This document shows positions 42,083 through 50,361 of a stretch of 64,000 nucleotides of DNA, piece by piece. Position numbers and translations under genes: made by a program. The notes below the pieces were generated by a model. The model made no database searches. It had not been told where the DNA came from and saw only the letters and a program-made list of their open reading frames with translations. Position 1 is the stretch's first letter, and each line of letters starts with the position of its first letter. Source of the DNA: JADZAI01 sp964390465 (lineage in GTDB: Bacteria > Pseudomonadota > Alphaproteobacteria > Micropepsales > Micropepsaceae); NCBI GenBank assembly GCA_964390465.1, contig CAYMIJ010000001.1:310001-374000 (forward strand). The letters are read 5' to 3'.

Positions 42083-42829
42083 ATGATGGACTGGATAACT
42101 CTAGCCTTGGCACTTGGCATGTTCGCAGGTGCAGCACTTTATGCCAGTGTCGGTCATGCAGGCGCATCGGCCTATATCGCGCTGATGGCGCTGGCGGGAT
42201 TGCCGCAGCCGGTCATGCGTCCGACCGCTCTGGTTCTGAATATCATCGTGGCCAGCCTTGGCGCGACACGTTTCGCCCGTGCTGGACTTGTCGACCTGCG
42301 CACACTCTGGCCGCTGCTGCTCGGCTCCATCCCGATGGCCATTCTAGGGGGATCGCTGACCCTGCCGGGCACTTATTACAAGCCTGTGGTCGGGTGCATT
42401 CTGCTCGTCGCGGCCCTGCGTCTGCTGTGGCCGGGACTGCAAAAACCCAATGGCAGAACGATATGTCCGATGCCTGTGTCAGCTGGGATCGCAAGCGGCG
42501 CTGGCATCGGACTGCTGTCCGGCCTCACCGGAACGGGAGGCGGGATTTTTCTGTCGCCGCTGCTGCTGTTCTTCGGGTGGGCCGCACCGCGCCAGGCGTC
42601 AGGCATCGCGGTGGTTTTCATCCTGTGCAATTCACTGGCCGGGCTGATGGGAAATATTGCTTCGGTGCAATCTCTGCCTGCCGATCTGCCCTGGTTTGCA
42701 GCCGCCGTTCTGCTGGGCGCCCTTGCTGGCACGCAGATGGGAATCAAAAATCTACCGCCAGACGCTATCCTGAAGGCACTCGGCATCGTGCTCATCATAG
42801 CCGGGATGAAACTGCTGGGCGCTTACTGA
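42083..42829 (+). CDS. TauE/SafE family (DUF81) membrane transporter
   Basis: A 248-residue inner-membrane protein with about eight hydrophobic segments. The family pattern is present in both halves: FAGAALYASVGHAGASAYIALMAL and LSGLTGTGGGIFLSPLLLF-like residues (key parts VGHAGAS and GTGGGIFL). TauE/SafE proteins export sulfite, sulfoacetate or related anions, but the substrate here is unknown. It diverges from the glutamine-synthetase-like gene and precedes the polyamine-binding protein gene by 94 nt on the same strand. Two adjacent ATG codons (42083 and 42086) could serve as the start. No sulfur genes are nearby. Confidence 0.88.
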   Translation: MMDWITLALALGMFAGAALYASVGHAGASAYIALMALAGLPQPVMRPTALVLNIIVASLGATRFARAGLVDLRTLWPLLLGSIPMAILGGSLTLPGTYYKPVVGCILLVAALRLLWPGLQKPNGRTICPMPVSAGIASGAGIGLLSGLTGTGGGIFLSPLLLFFGWAAPRQASGIAVVFILCNSLAGLMGNIASVQSLPADLPWFAAAVLLGALAGTQMGIKNLPPDAILKALGIVLIIAGMKLLGAY

Positions 42830-42923
42830 GCCGCACTGCATTCATTGACCATACAGGCGATTTCAGGTCAGTTTGGCGTTTAGGGCGCGGTCAATCCCGC
42901 CGTGCCGAATATCGGAGGCCTTG

Positions 42924-44015
42924 ATGTCATCCATTCGTAGTTTGCTGTTTTCCGCCGCATCCGTTCTGGCCATTGGCACGGTCACGCTTGTTGGTACTCA
43001 GGGCATGTTGCCCGCCGCACATGCCGACGAAAGCGAAATCACGCTCTTCACGTTCGAGAACATGGAGAAAGAGCCGATGCTGGCGGAGTATGTCGCCAAA
43101 TACGGCAAAAACCCGAACACACAGATTTTCGCTGACGAGGATGAAGCCTTCGCCAAGATGCGGGCTGGCTACACGCCCGACGTGATCACGCCCTGCTCCT
43201 ATGAGTTCGGTCGCTGGCAGGAATCCGGTCTGCTTCAGCCCATCGACGTCACCAAGCTGAAATACTGGCCTGTCATTGCCCCGACTCTGAAGAAGATTCC
43301 GGGCGCCATGGTCGACGACACCCACGCCTGGTTCGTGCCGCAATACTGGGCGCAGACTTCGGTGACCTACCGCAAGGATCTGGCGCCTGAATACGCCGAG
43401 AATGAAAGCTGGAAGATTCTGTTCGACCCGAAATATCAGGGCAAGCTCGCCGTGCTGGAAGGCGTCGACGACACAGTGACACTGGTCGCAAAGGCCATCG
43501 GCGTTGATCCCTACAACATGAACCCCGACCAGTGGAAACAGGTTCAGGACAAGCTTCGGGAAGTGGTTGCGCAGGCACAGGTTATCACGACCGACCAGTC
43601 CACCATTGCACAGGGCCTTGCTTCGGGCAGCCTCGTCGCCGCCATCACCTGGTCTGACAGCTGGGCGACACTGAAGAACGACGGCGTCAATGTTGGCTTC
43701 ATGGAACCAAAGGATACGGGCCGCTTCACCTATGTCTGCGGCTTCGTGCTGCACAAGGATTCCAAGAATCTGGAAAAAGACTATGTGCTGATGGATTCTG
43801 GCCTCTCACTGCAAGCGGCGCGCTATCTCGTCACCAATTTCTCGAATGGCTCGGCCAATGCCGATGCCATGAACCAGCTGACAGATGACGAGCTGAAAAA
43901 TGCCGGCCTGCCGCGCGATGTGGAAAAGTTCCTCTCGACCGGCACCTATCAGGTGCGCCTGCCGAACAAGGACGACATCATCAAGACCTGGCAGGAAATC
44001 CGCTCAGGCCTGTAA
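42924..44015 (+). CDS. potF: Polyamine ABC transporter substrate-binding protein (PotF/PotD type)
   Basis: A 363-residue periplasmic binding protein beginning MSSIRSLLFSAASVLAIG, with a signal peptide cut near AHA (about residue 34). The block ITLFTFENMEKEPMLAEYVAKYG and the polyamine-site features (WFVPQYWAQTSVTYRK, WSDSW) fit the PotF/PotD/SpuD family. CGGAGG at 42913-42918 is a strong ribosome binding site, which sets the start at 42924. The permease and ATPase genes that should work with it (potH, potI, potG) lie 5.4 kb away at 49.4-52.3 kb. A terminator follows the stop. Spermidine or putrescine specificity cannot be decided. Confidence 0.88.
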   Translation: MSSIRSLLFSAASVLAIGTVTLVGTQGMLPAAHADESEITLFTFENMEKEPMLAEYVAKYGKNPNTQIFADEDEAFAKMRAGYTPDVITPCSYEFGRWQESGLLQPIDVTKLKYWPVIAPTLKKIPGAMVDDTHAWFVPQYWAQTSVTYRKDLAPEYAENESWKILFDPKYQGKLAVLEGVDDTVTLVAKAIGVDPYNMNPDQWKQVQDKLREVVAQAQVITTDQSTIAQGLASGSLVAAITWSDSWATLKNDGVNVGFMEPKDTGRFTYVCGFVLHKDSKNLEKDYVLMDSGLSLQAARYLVTNFSNGSANADAMNQLTDDELKNAGLPRDVEKFLSTGTYQVRLPNKDDIIKTWQEIRSGL

Positions 44016-44034
44016 GCGTCACATACTTTAATGC

Positions 44035-44064
44035 AAAAGGCCCCGGATCGCTCCGGGGCCTTTT
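44035..44064. terminator. Bidirectional rho-independent terminator (potF / CnrX-like gene)
   Basis: AAAAGGCCCCGGA and TCCGGGGCCTTTT form a perfect 13-bp stem around TCGC. The T run ends the plus-strand message of the binding protein, and the A run gives a U tail on the minus strand for the sigma-factor operon that ends at 44082. Confidence 0.92.
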
Positions 44065-44081
44065 CATTTCGTCAGATGCGA

Positions 44082-44579
44082 TCAGTCTGGTGATCCGGCA
44101 GGTCCATTTGGACCTTTCTCCCCGTCCCGCCCTGATTTTTTCATTCTGGCCCGCATTTTCTTGCGGTCATTGCTTGAAAGCTGCGCCGCCATCTCTGCCA
44201 TCATGCTATCGCGCGCTTCATCCAGCTTTGTGCGTGCCGCCCGCAGATCAGCCAGAGTGGAGCTGAATGCCGCCTGATCGAACGGCTCAGCATCGAATGC
44301 CGCTTCAGCTTTCCGGCGCGCCGCCCTGAACGCTTCCGACAAGGGGCGCAGTTCACCCTGATGGGCTTCCCGCACAGCGCGAACTCTTGAGCGTGCTGGT
44401 TCTTCCAAAGTCCGCTCTGCCTGAGCTGTCATCAGGCCGCCAGTCATGATGTTCTGCCGCGCGATATGAATGCGCCAGGCCCCAGCCACCAGCAAAGCAA
44501 TCAGCGCCACGTTGACGAACAACGAGACATAAAGAGGCCAACGGCGGCACACCGGCGGCATTGAAGCTTGGTCGGTCAC
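44082..44579 (-). CDS. Periplasmic heavy-metal sensor-like / CpxP-Spy-like protein
   Basis: A 165-residue protein with one membrane helix (about residues 14-34, LYVSLFVNVALIALLVAGAW) and a periplasmic, highly charged helical part. The stretch RTLEEPARSRVRAVREAH, then LRPLSEAFRAARRKAEAAF and FSSTLADLRAARTKLDEAR, matches the CnrX/Spy/CpxP helical family (heavy-metal resistance domain). It ends in a Gly/Lys/Arg-rich tail. The start is GTG 44579, overlapping the anti-sigma stop by 4 nt. In CnrYXH-type systems the X protein senses periplasmic Ni/Co or misfolding and frees the sigma factor. Metal ligands (His, Met) are few here, so a general envelope signal is equally possible. Confidence 0.75.
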   Translation of the reverse strand: MTDQASMPPVCRRWPLYVSLFVNVALIALLVAGAWRIHIARQNIMTGGLMTAQAERTLEEPARSRVRAVREAHQGELRPLSEAFRAARRKAEAAFDAEPFDQAAFSSTLADLRAARTKLDEARDSMMAEMAAQLSSNDRKKMRARMKKSGRDGEKGPNGPAGSPD

Positions 44580-45031
44580 AGCTTGATCTCCTCATCAGAA
44601 TAGCTGCCTAAAATCAGATCCCCGGACACATCAACGGCTTCTTCAGACATGGCCACATCGGTGATAGCGGTGTGATCCAGCGCAGCAGCCTGAAGTCCGG
44701 CTCCCATCATGATGGCTGTCACGGCACCCAGCGCAGGCGCCCAGAGGGGTGCACGCGGAAAAAGCTCGTTCCAGATGATCGCCACACGCGAAGGAGCCGG
44801 GGCTTTTGCAAGAATCCGTTCCACCAACGCTGCACTGGCTGCATGAAGCGGGGCCTGATCCAGAATGTGATCCAGCGCTTCAACCTCGCGCAGCAAGGCC
44901 GCCGCGCGCGTGTCCATGGCTGAAAAGGTCTGTGCCGCATGCCGTTCCTTGGCAGGCCAGCGCAGCGGGGCAGCGCCATAGGCGTCCAAAATCTGGCTAA
45001 ATCGTTCGAGTGTCATGGCGCGTTCGCTCAT
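44576..45031 (-). CDS. Putative anti-sigma factor, membrane anchored
   Basis: A 151-residue protein. The first 80 residues are cytosolic-looking helices (MTLERFSQILDAYGAAPLRW, RAAALLREVEALDHIL) and one membrane segment lies at about 96-114 (LWAPALGAVTAIMMGAGL). The short C-terminus would be periplasmic. I recognise no family by sequence. The call rests on position: it follows the sigma-factor gene by 11 nt on the same strand and overlaps the CnrX-like gene by 4 nt. The size, single membrane pass and N-terminal helices fit an anti-sigma factor that holds an ECF sigma factor at the membrane. Confidence 0.65.
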   Translation of the reverse strand: MSERAMTLERFSQILDAYGAAPLRWPAKERHAAQTFSAMDTRAAALLREVEALDHILDQAPLHAASAALVERILAKAPAPSRVAIIWNELFPRAPLWAPALGAVTAIMMGAGLQAAALDHTAITDVAMSEEAVDVSGDLILGSYSDEEIKL

Positions 45032-45042
45032 TCATCAGTCCT

Positions 45043-45618
45043 TCAACGGGCCGCCGCCCGTGTTTCCGTCGCCTGAGTGTCCGCAAGCGGCCGCAGACGA
45101 TCCTTCAGGGTACGGCGTCCGCGCGAGAGCAGTGATTCCAGCGCCTCGACAGACACATCCATGACCTGTGCTGCCTCGATATTGCCGAGGCCCTGATAGT
45201 GGCACAGCGTGATGGCCGCGCGCTGGCGTTCCGGCAGTGCTGCAATAGCGGCCTCGACAGCACGGGCTGTTTCAGTCCGCTGCAGCAGGCTCTCGGCATC
45301 TGGGGATGGATCAGGCGGATCGCCTGCATCGTCCAGCGGCTGAGGTTTCTTTTTCCGGAGCCTGTCATAACAGGCATTGATCGCCACGCGGTGCAGCCAG
45401 GTCTCAAACTTGGCGGCACCCGGCTGCCAGCGGCGGGCGTGAGTCCACACTTTCAGGAACACGTCCTGCGCCACATCATCGGCTTCGGCCTCATTGCCCA
45501 ACATGCGTCGTGCAAGCGCCGTCATGCGGGGAAGATGGCGCGCGACAAGGCGGGCGGCGGCCTGACGGTCGCCACGGCCCGTGGCCTCAACGAGGCCGGC
45601 GTCGGGATCCTCCACCAT
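45043..45618 (-). CDS. ECF-type RNA polymerase sigma factor
   Basis: A 191-residue sigma-70 family protein with region 2 (ARRMLGNEAEADDVAQDVFLKVW) and region 4 (ALPERQRAAITLCHYQGLGNIEAAQVMDVS, with ALESLLSRGRRTLKDRL) and a short Pro/Asp-rich linker between them. I place the start at ATG 45618 after GAAGGAAG; the frame remains open to a TTG at 45840, which would add 74 residues of low similarity to any sigma factor. It heads the operon sigma, anti-sigma, CnrX-like, so the group should be a signal-responsive regulatory unit, probably self-regulated. Its target genes are not identifiable here. Confidence 0.9.
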   Translation of the reverse strand: MVEDPDAGLVEATGRGDRQAAARLVARHLPRMTALARRMLGNEAEADDVAQDVFLKVWTHARRWQPGAAKFETWLHRVAINACYDRLRKKKPQPLDDAGDPPDPSPDAESLLQRTETARAVEAAIAALPERQRAAITLCHYQGLGNIEAAQVMDVSVEALESLLSRGRRTLKDRLRPLADTQATETRAAAR

Positions 45619-45811
45619 ACTTCCTTCGATCTGCGCGCCGCCGCTGCTTGAAGTCTGCGGCGCAACTACGCCCGATTCAACGACGGGCCCATGATATTCC
45701 GTCGCGCCATCTGGCGCATGCAGATCATGAGCTGACAGGAAAGCAGGAACGGGGGTCTGCGGCTTCAGCCACCAGCAGTCCGGCAAGGTCCCGACGCCGC
45801 CACGCTGCGCT

Positions 45812-45833
45812 ACACCGGGTTTGAACCCGGTGT
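45812..45833. repeat. Near-perfect inverted repeat between speD and the sigma-factor gene
   Basis: ACACCGGGTT and AACCCGGTGT are perfect 10-bp arms with a 2-nt centre (TG). It lies 32 nt after the speD stop on the minus strand and about 194 nt upstream of the sigma-factor start. It lacks a U run. It could end the speD message, bind a dimeric regulator, or be part of the sigma-operon promoter region. Confidence 0.55.
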
Positions 45834-45864
45834 GCGCCAAGCTGTGACGATTGGAGAGAAGCGA

Positions 45865-46365
45865 TCAGGCTTCGGCGACGATGCCGCGCTTGATTTCTTC
45901 GACAACCACACGTTCCGGCATGAATGCCGCCTTCAGAACCGGCACTGCCAGTTCAGGCTGCGCATCGCCGCACATGAAGACGTCGAACGCCGCAAAGCCT
46001 TTTTCCGGCCAGGTGTGGACCGAGATGTGGCTTTCGCTGAGCACTGCAACACCCGACACACCGCCATTGGGCGTGAAGACGTGTGTGTGAATGTGCAACA
46101 GCGTTGCGCCCGCCGCTTTGACGGCATCGTGGAACGCCTGCTGGATGCGCTTTTCGTCATCAAGGCCCGTGGCACCCCACAGGTCGATGGTCAGGTGGCG
46201 GCCCGCATAGGTGACGCCATCGCGCGTGATCCAGTAGTCTTTGGGTTGTTCTCCCTGTTCGGCATTATTCGCCGAAACAAGAACCGGGACGGTCCTCGCC
46301 GGGGTCTGTACGGAAACCGCCAGTGCCTCGTTGATCGCCGCCACCTTCTTTGCAAGACGGGCCAT
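45865..46365 (-). CDS. speD: S-adenosylmethionine decarboxylase proenzyme (class 1)
   Basis: A 166-residue proenzyme that self-cleaves to give the pyruvoyl cofactor. The cleavage motif SESHISVHTWPEKG is intact, with the serine after the ESH turn that becomes the pyruvoyl group. The product, decarboxylated SAM, donates the aminopropyl group for spermidine. It is about 40 residues longer at the N-terminus than the 126-residue Bacillus-type enzyme. GGAGGG precedes ATG 46365. It diverges from speE, and about 277 nt lie between the two start codons. No riboswitch fold is evident in that gap, though a GTGGC...GCCAC hairpin sits at 46597-46616 in the speE leader. Confidence 0.93.
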   Translation of the reverse strand: MARLAKKVAAINEALAVSVQTPARTVPVLVSANNAEQGEQPKDYWITRDGVTYAGRHLTIDLWGATGLDDEKRIQQAFHDAVKAAGATLLHIHTHVFTPNGGVSGVAVLSESHISVHTWPEKGFAAFDVFMCGDAQPELAVPVLKAAFMPERVVVEEIKRGIVAEA

Positions 46366-46642
46366 GGTGCCCTCCATCAAAAAAGCAGCGTTATCGACAA
46401 GTGGAGCGAAACTCGCGCTCCGGTGATTCCTCGTGGGCGAACCCCGTTTGGAGGAGGGGGCATATATGGTTTGCTTAACCCCTACGCAAGAACTTTTTTA
46501 CCCTGAGGCGCAAAAACTTTCACGACAGTGGCGCGAAGGATTCACGAAGGGCCTGCCAGCATATATTCCTTAACGGTTTGTATTTGCTGCCATGCTGTGG
46601 CGCTCATATAAGCCACGCGATCTCAGGCAGCGGAGACACGCG

Positions 46643-47515
46643 ATGACAAAGACCTTCACCGAGACCTTGCATGCAGGCTACGCGCAGGTGATCACGCTGA
46701 AAGGCGCGCCGCTTTTTGAAGGCCAGTCGCCCTATCAGAACGTCCAGTTCTTCGACAGCGAACGTAATGGCCGCGTCCTGTGCCTCGACGGTAATGTGCA
46801 GACGACGACACGTGACCATCACGGCTATTCGGAAATGCTCACCCATGTGCCGATGTTTGAGCATGGCAAGGTCAAGCGCGTGCTGATCGTGGGCGGGGGC
46901 GATTTCGCGCTGGCCGCCGAGGCGCTGAAGCACGCGGGTGTGACCGAGGTGGTGATGGCCGAGATCGATCCGGTGGTGATCGAAAAATCAAAAGAGCTGT
47001 TTGGCGAGATCAACAAGAAGGCCGTGAAGGATAAGCGCCTTGATGTTCAGATCGTCGACGCTTTTGAATATCTCGCGCGCCCTGAAACCAAGGGCCGCTT
47101 CGATCTGATCATCGCCGACCGGCCCGACCCGATCGGCCCCGGTGCAGTGCTGTTCGCCGATGAGTTCTACAAGCGCATCCGCGCAGCACTCGCCCCCGGC
47201 GGCTTCGCAACATTCCAGACAGGCGTGCCCTTCTATCAGCCCGAAGAACTGACCGCGACGATGAAACAGCTGCGCCGGATGTTCAAAGCTGCGGGCGTCT
47301 ACCTCGCCGTTGTCCCAACCTATATCGGTGGCTTCATGGCGCTCACCTGGGTCAGCGCCGATGGTGCAGTGCTGGGTGAGACCCGCAAGACAAAAAAAGT
47401 GATCTCCGCCTTTGCCGCATCAAAAATAAAAACCGAATACTACACTCCCGCCATGCACTTCGCTTCCTTTGCCCTGCCCGCCTGGATGCAGAGGCTGCTG
47501 CCGGGCCGGAAATAG
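46643..47515 (+). CDS. speE: Spermidine synthase
   Basis: A 290-residue aminopropyltransferase. YQNVQFFDSERNGRVLCLDGNVQ, the SAM-binding-like loop VLIVGGGDFALAAEALKH and the active-site VVMAEIDPVVIEKSKELF and IIADRPDPIGPG blocks are typical of SpeE. The D-x-x-D/P-type catalytic aspartate is in ADRPDP, where most spermidine synthases read DxxDP (DSTDPVGP), so ADRPDP is a small variation. It transfers an aminopropyl group from decarboxylated SAM to putrescine. I start at ATG 46643 with GGAGAC upstream. It pairs functionally with divergent speD and ends 1 nt before the convergent beta-lactamase gene. Confidence 0.92.
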   Translation: MTKTFTETLHAGYAQVITLKGAPLFEGQSPYQNVQFFDSERNGRVLCLDGNVQTTTRDHHGYSEMLTHVPMFEHGKVKRVLIVGGGDFALAAEALKHAGVTEVVMAEIDPVVIEKSKELFGEINKKAVKDKRLDVQIVDAFEYLARPETKGRFDLIIADRPDPIGPGAVLFADEFYKRIRAALAPGGFATFQTGVPFYQPEELTATMKQLRRMFKAAGVYLAVVPTYIGGFMALTWVSADGAVLGETRKTKKVISAFAASKIKTEYYTPAMHFASFALPAWMQRLLPGRK

Positions 47516-47516
47516 C

Positions 47517-48419
47517 TCAAAGGCTCCTGGTTGCCAGACGACCCACTTCGGCGAGGACAGCGGCGTTCTGCTCCATCGTGTGGCCAGTGCGATCATAAAA
47601 GGTTGTGATGATGACCGGCGCGCGGCCCGGTGGCCAGGCGATGGCGAGGTCGTTGGTGGGCCCATCCTCGCCGGTGCCGGTCTTGTGACCTATCGCCCAG
47701 TCTTTCGGGAGACCGGCACGCAAACGGTCTGGCCCCGTCACGGTAGCCTTCATCCATCCGGTGAGCGTTTCGCGCGAAACGGATGTCAGCGCATCGCCCA
47801 GCAACAGTTTCTGCATCGTCGTGGCGATGGCATCAGGTGTTGTCGTATCAGCCGCGCCAAACGCCTCGTTCATCTGCGGCTCGATCCGATCGCAGCGCGT
47901 CACCTCATCACCTATGCTGCGCAGGAACGCGGTCAGCGCTTCCGGTCCGCCACTAGCGCGCAGAAGGATGTTGGCTGCCGCATTGTCGCTGGTTGTTACG
48001 GTCGCATGGCAAAGCGCGGCGATGGTCATGTCCGTGCCGACTTTATCTTCAGTGACCGGCGAGTTGTTCAGCATGTCGCCCGCGGTCACTGGCAAAGTCC
48101 GGTCCATGCGGTCCTCGCCCGCATCTGCCCGCCGCAGCATGAAGGCGGCCAGCAGCATCTTGAAGGTCGAGCACATCAAAAACCGCTCGTCCATGCGGTT
48201 GCCCTGCCGCCTATCCGACCCTGTATCGAATATCTGCACGCCCAGCCGCCCGCCATGCCTGGCTTCGAGCGCTGCAAGTTGCGCGGCAAGATCAGCCGCT
48301 TTCGGCTCAGCTGCGTTCGCCATCATGCGTCTGGCAAGCAGGGTCGCTGCGCCCAACCCGGCGATGGCTGGAAATAGATCGCGACGGGAAATCGATACAT
48401 TGACATTAGATTTTTTCAT
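47517..48419 (-). CDS. Class A beta-lactamase, Tat-exported
   Basis: A 300-residue serine beta-lactamase. The N-terminus SISRRDLFPAIAGLGAATLLA carries a twin-arginine motif, so it is folded before export. The active-site serine is in CSTFK (S70-T-F-K73, Ambler), followed by TTSDN (S130-D-N132), the E166 region RIEPQMNEAF and HKTGTG (K234-T-G). Position 69 is a cysteine, as in KPC/NMC-A carbapenemases, but residue 238 reads Gly (KTGTGED), so their Cys69-Cys238 disulfide is absent. N170 is kept and residue 169 is Met. It diverges from an AmpR-like regulator gene, so inducible expression is likely. Spectrum cannot be judged. Confidence 0.95.
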   Translation of the reverse strand: MKKSNVNVSISRRDLFPAIAGLGAATLLARRMMANAAEPKAADLAAQLAALEARHGGRLGVQIFDTGSDRRQGNRMDERFLMCSTFKMLLAAFMLRRADAGEDRMDRTLPVTAGDMLNNSPVTEDKVGTDMTIAALCHATVTTSDNAAANILLRASGGPEALTAFLRSIGDEVTRCDRIEPQMNEAFGAADTTTPDAIATTMQKLLLGDALTSVSRETLTGWMKATVTGPDRLRAGLPKDWAIGHKTGTGEDGPTNDLAIAWPPGRAPVIITTFYDRTGHTMEQNAAVLAEVGRLATRSL

Positions 48420-48526
48420 GATCGCCTATCACATCTCGTAGGGGCCTTGCTGGCATTCTCACAATAGTTGGCTTTGTGCAGGGTCACGAACGATGATATT
48501 TCAGTGCTAACCCCAAGTTTTTCTAT

Positions 48527-49408
48527 ATGCACTCCTCTCGCCCACAACTTCCGCTCAATGCCCTGCGCGCTTTTGAGGCGTCGGCCAGGCACCGTTCATT
48601 CACACGCGCGGCGGCGGAATTGTGCGTCACGCAGGCAGCGGTGAGCCATCAGGTGAAAGCGCTGGAGGAACGGCTAGGCGTCCGGCTGTTTCATCGCGGT
48701 CCACGCGGCCTGCTTCTCAGTGACGAGGGCCTGGCACTCCTGCCAGCCCTGACTGAATCCTTTGACCGCATCGGTGCCTTGCTGGAACGCTTCCACGAAG
48801 GGCGGCTGAAGGATGTTCTGACCGTCAGCGTAGTCGGCACCTTCGCCGTGGGCTGGCTGATGCCTCGCCTCAAATCCTTCCGCGAACGCCACCCCCATAT
48901 CGACCTGCGTTTGCTGACCAATAACAACAGGATCAACTTCACGGCCGAAGGACTCGACGCGGCCATCCTGTTTGGTGACGGGCGCTGGAGTGGCGCGGCG
49001 GCAGAGCGCATTCTGAGCGCGCCGCAAACGGTCGTGTGTGCGGCATCTGCAGCTGGCTTGCTGAAACACCCTGCTGATCTGGCGACTGCGGTTCTGCTGC
49101 GATCCTACCGTGTGCAGGATTGGCCTGCCTGGTTTGAGGCCACAGGTCTTGCCGATCCGCCTCAGGCTCGAGGGGCCGTTTTTGATGCCTCGCTCACGAT
49201 GGTTCAGGCGGCGATACAGGGTGAAGGCGTTGCGCTTGCACCACCCGTCATGTTCGCACGCGATCTGGATGAAGAACGCCTCGTTCTGCCGTTCCCGGAC
49301 ATCACCATCCCGGGCGCTTACTGGCTGACAGCTCCATCAGACCGCTCCCCCGCACTGGCCTTTCAATCGTTCCGGGAATGGCTGTTGTCAGAGGCAAAGG
49401 CCGCTTAA
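48527..49408 (+). CDS. AmpR-like LysR family regulator
   Basis: A 293-residue LysR regulator, the usual length of AmpR (about 291). The start LPLNALRAFEASARHRSFTRAA and LFHRGPRGLLLSDEGLALLPAL are strikingly like AmpR (PLNALRAFEAAARHLSF and LFVRVSRGLMLTTEG). The helix-turn-helix is at about 20-45 and the effector domain follows. AmpR senses muropeptides and controls ampC; here the divergent partner is the class A beta-lactamase, 107 nt away. In this shared gap I find no confident operator. The start is ATG 48527, with a poor ribosome binding site. Its 3' end overlaps the potH frame by 31 nt. Confidence 0.9.
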   Translation: MHSSRPQLPLNALRAFEASARHRSFTRAAAELCVTQAAVSHQVKALEERLGVRLFHRGPRGLLLSDEGLALLPALTESFDRIGALLERFHEGRLKDVLTVSVVGTFAVGWLMPRLKSFRERHPHIDLRLLTNNNRINFTAEGLDAAILFGDGRWSGAAAERILSAPQTVVCAASAAGLLKHPADLATAVLLRSYRVQDWPAWFEATGLADPPQARGAVFDASLTMVQAAIQGEGVALAPPVMFARDLDEERLVLPFPDITIPGAYWLTAPSDRSPALAFQSFREWLLSEAKAA

Positions 49409-50361
49409 CAGTTGCGGTCATCGCAAAACTGGGAAAAAGTCGCCACACAAGACAGGCGGGGGAAGGCTTGGCGGGCACGATCGCAAAACGGGGCGGCGGA
49501 CTATCAGGCGCTTATACGCAGTCCGAGGCCATCAAAGGCTGGACGCTGATGAGTCCCACCATGATCGTCATGATCCTGGGGCTGGCTGCACCACTCGTCA
49601 TCATGATGCTCTACAGTTTCTGGAAACAGGAAGGGCCGGTTCTCAACACCGCGCTCACCACCTTCAATTACCAATACGCGCTCACGAAATACTGGCCGAT
49701 CTTTTTGCGGTCACTGTGGATTTCAGGGCTGGTCACGCTGTTCACGGTGCTGCTCGCCTACCCCATCGCCTATTACGTCGCCTTTCATGTGAAGCAGTAC
49801 AAGTTCGTCTGGCTGATCCTGCTCACCATCCCGTTCTGGACCAGCTATCTGCTGCGCGTCTTTGCCTGGCGCATCATCCTGGCCAATGACGGCGTGGTGA
49901 ACGGTACGCTTCAGGCGACGGGGCTGACCAGCGAGCCGATCCGCTGGCTGATGTTTTCCGATTTTGCCATCGTACTGACTCTGGCTCATGCCTGGGCGGC
50001 TTTCGCCATTCTGCCGATCTATGTGAGCCTTGAAAAAGTCGATCGCACGCTGCTTGAGGCCGCTGCTGATCTTGGCGACAGCTCGATCAGCAGCTTCTGG
50101 CGGGTGACTTTCCCCCTGTCGCTGCCGGGCGTCATTTCAGCCATCACGCTGGTCTTCGTGCCGACCATCGGTGACTATGTGACGCCCGATCTGGTCGGCG
50201 GCCCCACCGGCGGCATGATCGCCAAGATGGTCTACAACAACTTCAAGTCGGGCGACTGGCCTCTTGCAGCGGCGACAGCCATTCTTTCCATGGTCTTTGT
50301 CGCCTTCATTGCCTATTTCGTCATTCAGGCGATCCGCCTTGCGGCACGGAGCGTCAAATGA
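49378..50361 (+). CDS. potH: Polyamine ABC transporter permease (PotB/PotH type)
   Basis: A 327-residue inner-membrane permease with six hydrophobic segments. IPFWTSYLLRVFAWRIIL and GWRV-type loop SFWRVTFPLSLPGVISA carry the ABC permease EAA motif; PTIGDYVTPDLVGGPTG is the PotB/PotH signature. The frame begins at 49378, inside the AmpR-like gene, and the first 45 residues are unlike a PotH N-terminus; a TTG at 49468 after GGGGGAAGG is a plausible alternative start. Its stop overlaps the next gene by 4 nt. Together with potI, potG and the remote potF it would import putrescine or spermidine. Confidence 0.87.
   Translation: MAVVRGKGRLTVAVIAKLGKSRHTRQAGEGLAGTIAKRGGGLSGAYTQSEAIKGWTLMSPTMIVMILGLAAPLVIMMLYSFWKQEGPVLNTALTTFNYQYALTKYWPIFLRSLWISGLVTLFTVLLAYPIAYYVAFHVKQYKFVWLILLTIPFWTSYLLRVFAWRIILANDGVVNGTLQATGLTSEPIRWLMFSDFAIVLTLAHAWAAFAILPIYVSLEKVDRTLLEAAADLGDSSISSFWRVTFPLSLPGVISAITLVFVPTIGDYVTPDLVGGPTGGMIAKMVYNNFKSGDWPLAAATAILSMVFVAFIAYFVIQAIRLAARSVK

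Noticed and set aside
45619..45840. A 74-residue N-terminal extension of the ECF sigma factor starting at TTG 45840
   Set aside because: The extension begins at a rare start codon inside an inverted repeat and has no similarity to sigma factor N-termini; ATG 45618 has a ribosome binding site.
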